Origin: Ectothiorhodospiraceae bacterium
GTDB taxonomy: Bacteria > Pseudomonadota > Gammaproteobacteria > HK1
Direction: 5' to 3'
DNA length: 64,000 nucleotides
NCBI GenBank assembly: GCA_024234875.1
Contig: JACKNM010000006.1
Location: 248,001 to 312,000, forward strand
Within the stretch, counting starts at the first letter, position 1, and each line of letters opens with the position of its first letter. The notes under the pieces were generated by a model. It had not been told where the DNA came from. It saw only the letters and a program-made list of their open reading frames with translations, and did no database searches. A program made the position numbers and the translations under genes. Positions 58,091 to 64,000 of the stretch are shown here, piece after piece.

Positions 58091-58211
58091 TTGTGCTAAA
58101 ACCCCCGGCGGTACGGCCGATGCACCGTACGGGGGTGCGCCTCTTGCGCGTCGGGCCGTCGGAGGCCGGCGTGGCGGCCCCGTCTTCGACGGCGACACGG
58201 GTCGGTGATCA

Positions 58212-60440
58212 ATGCTCGAGCAGCTCCAACGCCACTGGCCGCGCGCCGCCGGTAGCCTCGTCATCCTCGCCTTTTTCGTCGCGCACGCGGCGCAATTCCA
58301 TCGCTGGGACTTCGTCGAGCGAATGGAGAGCATCGCCTACGATGCCCGGCTCCTGTTCACGATGCCCGAGACCGTCGACGACCGGATCGTCATCGTCGAC
58401 ATCGACGAGAAGAGCCTGCAGTCCGAAGGACGGTGGCCGTGGAGCCGGGCCAAGATGGCGAAGCTCATGGACCGTCTTTTCGGTCAGTACGAGGTGGCGT
58501 TGGTCGGCTTCGACGTCGTGTTCGCAGAGCCCGAGGAAGTGTCGGGCCTGCAGGTGCTGGAGGCGCTGCGCGCGGACGTTCCATCCGAGGTCGCGGGCCG
58601 GATCGAGACCCTGCGGAGCAGTCTCGACCATGATGCCGCGTTCGCGCGCAGCATGGAGTCGCGCCCGGTCATCCTCGGCTACTTCTTCACCGATCCCGAC
58701 GAGGCGGCCCAGGCGCCGCGGATCGGGATGTTGCCGCCACCGGTGTTCGTCGCCGGCCAGTTCGCCGGGCGTGGTATCGACTTCCTGAAGGCGGCCGGAT
58801 ATGGCGCGAATCTCCCCGCGCTGCAGGGTAACGCCCTGGGGGCTGGCCACTTCCTCACCACCCCAGATGGCGACGGCGTCGTCCGCCGAGTGCCGATGCT
58901 CTACGAGTTCGAGGGGAGCTACTACGAGTCCTTGAGTCTCGCCGTCGCCCGCCACATCCTCGGCGTCGACCGCTTGCGGCCGGGCTATCCGCCCGAGTCT
59001 CGAGCCGGAAAAAACTACTCCGGGATGGAGTGGATCGAGGTCGGTGATCGCAAGGTGCCGGTCGACCGGCACGTGCGGACCCTGATCCCGTTCCGCGGCA
59101 AGCAGGGCAGCTTCCCGTACGTCTCGGCGACCGACGTCCTTCAGGGCAGCGCCGACGCATCGGTGCTTCGGGGGCGGGTGGTGCTGGTCGGCCCGACCGC
59201 CAAGGGGCTGTTCGACCTCCGTGCCACACCGGTGCAGCCGAACTACCCCGGGGTCGAGGTGCACGCCAACCTCATCGCCGGCATCGTCGACGACAACATC
59301 AAGCAGAACCCCGCGTACACCCTCGGGGCCGAGGTGGTCTTGCTGGTCATCTCGGGCCTGATCATGGCGATCGTCCTGCCGATTCTCAGCCCGTTGTGGG
59401 CGACGGGCGCGACCCTGCTCCTGCTGGCGGGGATGATCGGGGTGAACCTGTACATCTGGGAGTCGGGGAACTTCGTGTTCCCGCTCGCCAGTGGCTTGCT
59501 CGCCGTGCTTGCCATGTTCCTGTTCAACATGACCTACGGATACTTCTTCGAGCAGCGCGGCAAGCGCCAGCTCGCCGGCCTGTTCGGGCAGTACGTGCCG
59601 CCGGAGCTGGTGGACGAGATGAGCGACCATCCGGAGCAGATCTCGATGGTCAGCGAGAGCCGGGAGATGACGGTGCTGTTCTCCGACGTGCGCGGATTCA
59701 CCACCATCTCCGAGGGGCTGGAGCCGCGTGAGCTGTCGGAGCTGATGAACGCCTTCCTGACCCCGATGACCAAGGTGATCCACCAACATCGCGGCACCAT
59801 CGACAAGTACATGGGCGACGCGATCATGGCCTTCTGGGGCGCGCCGCTTCACGACCCGGACCATGCGCGTCATGCGCTCGAGGCGGCGCTGGAGATGATC
59901 GTGCAGCTCGACAATCTGCAGGCGGACTTCCGGGACCGGGGTTGGCCGGAGATCCACATCGGCGTCGGTCTCAATTCCGGGTCGATGAGTGTCGGCAACA
60001 TGGGCTCGGAGTTCCGCATGGCCTACACCGTGCTCGGTGACGCGGTGAACCTCGGCTCACGCCTCGAGGGTCTGACCAAGCAGTACGGTGTCCAGGTCAT
60101 CGTCAACGAGACGACTGCCGCCGCGGTGCCCGACTACCTCTACCGTGAGCTCGATCGCGTCAGGGTCAAGGGCAAGGACGTGCCGGTGACGATCTTCGAG
60201 CCGCTCGGCCCGCGCGACGCGGTCGACAAGGCCGCGCGCGACGAGCTCAAGGTCTACCGGGAGGCCTTGCGCCTGTACCGGGCGCAGAACTGGGACATCG
60301 CGGAGATCCAGTTCCTCAATCTGCAGCAGCGCGCACCGGAGCGCCTTCTGTACCAGATCTATGCCGAGCGAATCGCGCACTACCGCGAGAGCCCGCCGCC
60401 CGCGGACTGGGATGGCGTGTTCACCCACATGACGAAGTGA
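58212..60440 (+). CDS. CHASE2-domain adenylate/guanylate cyclase (class III)
   Basis: 742 residues. One N-terminal helix (about 12-28) leads to an extracytoplasmic CHASE2 domain (about 35-365, IVIVDIDEKSLQSEGRWPW). Three membrane helices follow (about 370-450), then a class III cyclase domain (about 485-675) with metal site VLFSDVRGFTT, DKYMGDAIMAFWG and the NLGSRLEGL region. A TPR-like tail follows. Residues normally choosing ATP over GTP cannot be assigned safely by eye, though this architecture is usually annotated adenylate cyclase. It senses an external signal and makes a cyclic nucleotide. Confidence 0.9.
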   Translation: MLEQLQRHWPRAAGSLVILAFFVAHAAQFHRWDFVERMESIAYDARLLFTMPETVDDRIVIVDIDEKSLQSEGRWPWSRAKMAKLMDRLFGQYEVALVGFDVVFAEPEEVSGLQVLEALRADVPSEVAGRIETLRSSLDHDAAFARSMESRPVILGYFFTDPDEAAQAPRIGMLPPPVFVAGQFAGRGIDFLKAAGYGANLPALQGNALGAGHFLTTPDGDGVVRRVPMLYEFEGSYYESLSLAVARHILGVDRLRPGYPPESRAGKNYSGMEWIEVGDRKVPVDRHVRTLIPFRGKQGSFPYVSATDVLQGSADASVLRGRVVLVGPTAKGLFDLRATPVQPNYPGVEVHANLIAGIVDDNIKQNPAYTLGAEVVLLVISGLIMAIVLPILSPLWATGATLLLLAGMIGVNLYIWESGNFVFPLASGLLAVLAMFLFNMTYGYFFEQRGKRQLAGLFGQYVPPELVDEMSDHPEQISMVSESREMTVLFSDVRGFTTISEGLEPRELSELMNAFLTPMTKVIHQHRGTIDKYMGDAIMAFWGAPLHDPDHARHALEAALEMIVQLDNLQADFRDRGWPEIHIGVGLNSGSMSVGNMGSEFRMAYTVLGDAVNLGSRLEGLTKQYGVQVIVNETTAAAVPDYLYRELDRVRVKGKDVPVTIFEPLGPRDAVDKAARDELKVYREALRLYRAQNWDIAEIQFLNLQQRAPERLLYQIYAERIAHYRESPPPADWDGVFTHMTK

Positions 60441-60640
60441 GGCCGGCGCGTCGCTCGACCGACGGCGCCGGTTGCACGCGAGTGGAGTGCCAGGTGGGGC
60501 GGGATGCGCCGGGCGAATGCCGGCGCAGCAAGGGCGTATCACCGCGGTAGACAGCGGCGCCGGGTCCGGCTCGCCGGTCGGGCGGCCGGTCCGGCTCGCA
60601 ACGGACCTCCCGGCCATGGCGCCGGGGGCTCGTGTCCTCG

Positions 60641-61336
60641 TCAGGTGATGACGAAGAACTCCATCTTCACGCCAGCCAGCTCGATGACGTCGTTGTCCTT
60701 GAGCTGACGCGCCTGGCCGCCGATCGACTCGCCGTTGACGACCGGGTGCTTCCCCTCGACGTGGGTGATGAAGTACCCCTGCGGCCGCCGCGTGATCACC
60801 GCGACCTGGACGCCGGGGCTGCCCAGGGTGACCAGCGCCTTGGTCAGGGTCATCTCCTTCCCGGCCATCCGCCCGTTCAGGACCTGCACCTTGCCGAGCG
60901 GCATCTCCTTCGTACCACCAGCGCTCGTCGCCGTCGTCGCCGGTGCCGGCGCGGTCGCCTCGACCTTGGCCGCGGCAGCGGCGTGGCTGGCCATGCCCGG
61001 CCGAATGATCATCGTCTTCTCGAAGTCGCCCGAGTCCGAGGTCGCCTCGTCGTTGAGGTACTTCAGCTCGTGCTTGCCGACGGTGATCACGTCGCCGTGC
61101 TTCAGGGCATGCTTCTTGATCAGCTTGCCGTTGACGAACGTGCCGTTCGTGCTGTCGAGGTCCTCGAGGAACGAATCGTTCAGGATGGTGATGATCGCCG
61201 CGTGCTGACCGCTGACGGCGAGGTTGTCCACCTGGATGTCGTTCTCGGGCTTCCGTCCGATGTGAATCCGCTCCCTGTCGAGATCGAACTCCCCGAGGAC
61301 GGAGTTGTTCAGACTGAGTACAAGCCTCCCAGGCAT
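60641..61336 (-). CDS. Tandem FHA-domain protein
   Basis: 231 residues. First FHA domain at about 5-100 with the complete phosphothreonine pocket pattern (IGRKPENDI, SGQHAAI, STNGTFVNG). An Ala/Thr-rich linker (about 110-140) contains KTMIIRPG, a likely kinase target site with threonine. The second FHA-like domain (about 145-230) is less conserved but keeps HPVVNGESI. It is the probable phospho-reader of the upstream kinase, and last gene of the kinase-PP2C-FHA unit, 42 bp after the phosphatase gene. Confidence 0.88.
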   Translation of the reverse strand: MPGRLVLSLNNSVLGEFDLDRERIHIGRKPENDIQVDNLAVSGQHAAIITILNDSFLEDLDSTNGTFVNGKLIKKHALKHGDVITVGKHELKYLNDEATSDSGDFEKTMIIRPGMASHAAAAAKVEATAPAPATTATSAGGTKEMPLGKVQVLNGRMAGKEMTLTKALVTLGSPGVQVAVITRRPQGYFITHVEGKHPVVNGESIGGQARQLKDNDVIELAGVKMEFFVIT

Positions 61337-61378
61337 TTCACCAACCCAATGACTTCTGTGTGGACGCTACGTTGCAGG

Positions 61379-62200
61379 CTAGAACCAGTCGAACATCCGC
61401 GAGTACCAGCTCTTGCGTGCCTTGAAGGGCTTGAGGGTACGCGCCAGGATGACCGAGATGTTGTCCTTGCCTCCCATTTCGTTCGCTCGCTGGACCAGCG
61501 TCCGTGCTGCTTCCTCGAGGTTCCCCCGGCACTCCCGGAGGATGTCGCCGATCTCCTCGTCCTCGACCTGGTCCGTCAACCCGTCCGAGCAGAGCAGGTA
61601 GACGTCGCCCGGCAGGACCATGTCCTCTTGCACGTCCGGCACGACCTCGCGCTCGATCCCCATCGCGCGAGTGACGAGGTTCTTGTTCAGTGACTTCCTC
61701 GCCTCTTCCGGCGTGTAGAAACCCTTGTCGACCAGCTCCTGCAGCAGCGAATGATCCGAGGTGACCTGCTCCAGGCGCGCCTCGCGCATCCGGTACAGAC
61801 GGGAGTCGCCGACGTGGGCCACCGTCATCCGGTTGTCGTAGAACGCTGCCGTCACCACCGTCGTCCCCATGCCGTGACATTGAGGCTGACTCTGCGCGGT
61901 CTGGAAGATGGTCTGGTTGGCGTGCTCGATGGCGTCGCGGACGATCATCGATTCGCGGCTGAAGCCACTCTCGTCGTCCGTGTCCCCGGGTCGCACGCGC
62001 TTCAGGCCCGCACGCACCTCCTCGAGGATCATGTTCACCGCGATCGCGCTCGCGACCTCGCCCGCCTTGTATCCTCCCATCCCATCCGCCAGGACCAGAA
62101 GCCCGAGTGACGTGTCGCTGCCGATGCTGTCCTCGTTGTGCGACCTCTTCCGCCCGACGTCGGTCAAACCGTAGATCTCGAGCTTTCCCTCCAGGCTCAT
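61379..62200 (-). CDS. PP2C-family serine/threonine phosphatase
   Basis: 273 residues. PP2C metal motifs are RKRSHNEDSI, VLADGMGGYKAGEVAS, HVGDSRLYRM and LLCSDGLTDQVEDEE. All metal-ligand aspartates appear present, so it should be active. It lies 18 bp downstream of the kinase gene and would reverse its phosphorylation, as in PpkA/PppA-type pairs. Confidence 0.92.
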   Translation of the reverse strand: MSLEGKLEIYGLTDVGRKRSHNEDSIGSDTSLGLLVLADGMGGYKAGEVASAIAVNMILEEVRAGLKRVRPGDTDDESGFSRESMIVRDAIEHANQTIFQTAQSQPQCHGMGTTVVTAAFYDNRMTVAHVGDSRLYRMREARLEQVTSDHSLLQELVDKGFYTPEEARKSLNKNLVTRAMGIEREVVPDVQEDMVLPGDVYLLCSDGLTDQVEDEEIGDILRECRGNLEEAARTLVQRANEMGGKDNISVILARTLKPFKARKSWYSRMFDWF

Positions 62201-62218
62201 TCGAATGCGACAGCCCGG

Positions 62219-64000
62219 TCACGCCGCGAGGTTCGCTCGCTGCATACATTCACGGAGATCTTTCGCGAGCTCCGCACCACGTGAGTATCGATCGTTGACC
62301 GCCTTTGCCAGCGCCCGATCGATGATCGGCTTCAGGCAAGGCGGTAGCTCCTTGCCCAACGAGAGGATGTCGGGATGCGGCTCGTTGGCGATCTTGAACA
62401 TCAGGGTCGCCATCGAGTCCCCCGAGAAGGGCAGCCGCCCGGTCACGAGCTGGAACAGCATCACCCCGAGGGAGAACAGATCCGAGCGCCCGTCGACCTT
62501 CTTGCCGGCGAGCTGCTCGGGCGACATGTAGGAAGGGGTCCCCAGCACCATGCCCGTCTTCGTCTTGCTCGAGTCTGTTATCCGGGCGATGCCGAAGTCC
62601 GTGAGCTTGACGCTCCCCGTGTCCGGCTCGTACATGATATTAGCCGGTTTGATGTCACGGTGCACTACGTTCTCGCCATGAGCGTAATCAAGAGCTTCCG
62701 CTGACTTGATGACAATCTCCAACACCTTTCCGAGTGGGAGCAGGTTGGCTCCCTTGGTGTACGGAGTGAGATCCTTTCCCTTCAGGAACTCCATCGCGAT
62801 GTAAGCGAGATCATGCTCCTCGCCGGCATCGAAGATGGTGACGATGTTCGGGTGGTTGAGCCGGCCCGCGGTCTCCGCCTCGCGGAAGAATCGCTCCTTC
62901 ACGTCGTCGAGCTCGTCGGCCTCGAACTCCTGCGAGAGCGCCATGGTCTTGATCGCGACGGTACGGTTGATCTTCGGATCCCGTCCCAGATACACGACAC
63001 CCATCGCACCCTTGCCGAGCTCTTTCTCCACCTGGTAGCGGCCGAGCATCGGCTTCTGGATGCCGCCGCCATCGAGGAGCAGCGTGCCGGTGGCGCTCGA
63101 TCCGGCCGAGCCGAGCAGCACCGTCTCCTCCATCGCCCGGCTGCGATTCATCCGGGTCTGGATGTCGCGGAAGTCCGACTTGTACTCGGCCATGTAGTTG
63201 TAGACCGAGCCGGCCTTGTTGAACTGGCGCTTGCGCTCGAAGTCGAGACCGAGGTTGTACAGGAGGTCCATCACCGAGTCGTCGAGCGGAACCTTGCGGA
63301 ACGAGGCGAAGGCCGCATCGAGGTCGCCCTTGCCCTGGTAGGCGAGTCCGAGCATGCGGTTGGTCTCGGCCGAGTCGGCGTCCGAGCGCGCCTTGCCGCG
63401 CTCGGTGACGAGGAAGCGCTTGGTGGTCAGCAGCACATGGCCGATCACCAGTAGCGCGACCGGCGTCATGAGCTGGATCCAGGTCGCCTGGGTCGTCATC
63501 AGCACGTAGTGCGCCGCGAACAACGCGACGAGCAGCGCCAGCGAGACCGCCGCCGCCGCCCCCGCGGACAGCCGCGGAAACAGCACGACGAGATAGATCG
63601 CGACCAGGACGAAGGCACCGAAGGTCGCCCATCCGCCCCAACTCGGGGTGACGAAGAAGTCCTCCTCCAGGATGCTCGACACGGTATGTGCCAGCGACAC
63701 CACCGGCGCCATCGCGGCCGCCACCGGGGTCTTCTGCAGGGTGCCGATGCCGGCTGCCGTGGCGCCGATGAGGACGATCCGATCCTTGAACTTGTCCAGC
63801 GGGACCTTGTCGCTCCAGACGTCGAAGAAGGAGTCGACGGAGAATGCGCGACGCTCGCCCTCGTCGGCGTAATAGAAGGTGAGCATCTGCAGATAGGGAT
63901 CGGTTCGGATCGACAGATTGCCGAGCCGAACACCCTCGCCGAGGTTCACCTCGATGTCGGCCGGGCGGAGGTTCAGGCTCTTCGCCGCCACCTGCAACGC
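62219..64000 (-). CDS. CHASE2-domain Ser/Thr protein kinase (partial)
   Basis: The frame is open at the right edge; about 593 residues are visible. The visible N-terminal part is the end of a CHASE2 domain (FKDRIVLIGATAAGIG), then membrane helices, a cytosolic segment of TPR-like helices, and a C-terminal Hanks-type kinase (about 320-585). That domain carries GKGAMGVVYLG, VAIK, the HRD loop VVHRDIKPANIMYE and DFGIAR. Having the kinase C-terminal and CHASE2 N-terminal means that an external signal drives cytoplasmic phosphorylation. It shares the sensor type with the cyclase at 58212. Confidence 0.9.
   Translation of the reverse strand, partial: ALQVAAKSLNLRPADIEVNLGEGVRLGNLSIRTDPYLQMLTFYYADEGERRAFSVDSFFDVWSDKVPLDKFKDRIVLIGATAAGIGTLQKTPVAAAMAPVVSLAHTVSSILEEDFFVTPSWGGWATFGAFVLVAIYLVVLFPRLSAGAAAAVSLALLVALFAAHYVLMTTQATWIQLMTPVALLVIGHVLLTTKRFLVTERGKARSDADSAETNRMLGLAYQGKGDLDAAFASFRKVPLDDSVMDLLYNLGLDFERKRQFNKAGSVYNYMAEYKSDFRDIQTRMNRSRAMEETVLLGSAGSSATGTLLLDGGGIQKPMLGRYQVEKELGKGAMGVVYLGRDPKINRTVAIKTMALSQEFEADELDDVKERFFREAETAGRLNHPNIVTIFDAGEEHDLAYIAMEFLKGKDLTPYTKGANLLPLGKVLEIVIKSAEALDYAHGENVVHRDIKPANIMYEPDTGSVKLTDFGIARITDSSKTKTGMVLGTPSYMSPEQLAGKKVDGRSDLFSLGVMLFQLVTGRLPFSGDSMATLMFKIANEPHPDILSLGKELPPCLKPIIDRALAKAVNDRYSRGAELAKDLRECMQRANLAA

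Noticed and set aside
60441..60640. Possible small gene or terminator between the cyclase and FHA genes
   Set aside because: 200 bp of GC-rich sequence with imperfect hairpins, no T-tract and no frame with acceptable composition.

Overview
The window is a GC-rich chromosomal segment, roughly 70% GC by eye, from a gammaproteobacterium. The best evidence for the class is the conserved order (iscR, iscA), ndk, rlmN, pilF, rodZ, hisS, yfgM, bamB, der, together with pepA-holC-valS divergent from lptF-lptG, and gcvR next to bamC. A purple-sulfur or halophile-like order (Chromatiales, Ectothiorhodospiraceae) is plausible but is only inference. Neither edge coincides with a gene end: a membrane transporter runs off the left and a CHASE2 Ser/Thr kinase off the right.

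Region 1 (1-4094) is accessory: a partial SBF-like transporter, about 560 bp without a protein gene but with two strong plus-strand terminators, a NodB-type deacetylase, an EamA transporter and a divergent LysR regulator with a T-N11-A operator abutting its start codon.

Region 2 (4211-23858) is the most unusual part. It is one co-oriented block encoding a type IV filament machine of mixed type II secretion, MSHA and type IV pilus character. The order is sensor kinase, an assembly ATPase with an N-terminal STAS domain and two MshEN-type c-di-GMP motifs, platform protein, five (pseudo)pilins in G-H-I-J-K order, PilM, PilN, PilO, a PilP/GspC-like protein, a short secretin, a second PilM and a 1277-residue hybrid kinase. 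The J-like pilin carries Asp-rich calcium-type repeats. The K-like tip pilin is enlarged to 755 residues with two DNRLRE-like domains. Most machine genes overlap by 4 nt. No prepilin peptidase or retraction ATPase is present. I infer a signal-controlled, surface-displayed filament or secretion device with an adhesive tip.

Region 3 (23884-33089) holds msrA, a type 2 isoleucyl-tRNA synthetase preceded by what looks like a translational T-box of the ultrashort-stem kind known from actinobacterial ileS, an FmdB-like protein, an uncharacterised His-rich protein, an SDR, an HU protein, PhoH-PIN and gcvR.

Region 4 (33411-57312) is housekeeping: bamC, der, bamB, yfgM, hisS, rodZ, pilF, rlmN, ndk, iscA, iscR, valS, holC, pepA, lptF, lptG, an RDD protein, dcd, apbC, metG and rnfB, followed by nth to 58061. 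The isc cluster is eroded: iscS, iscU, hscBA, fdx and also ispG are missing from their usual slots, although the iscR promoter keeps an IscR-type box.

Region 5 (58212-64000) is a signalling island. A CHASE2 adenylate/guanylate cyclase faces an operon of CHASE2 Ser/Thr kinase, PP2C phosphatase and tandem-FHA protein, which suggests cAMP and protein-phosphorylation outputs wired to the same type of extracellular sensor domain.
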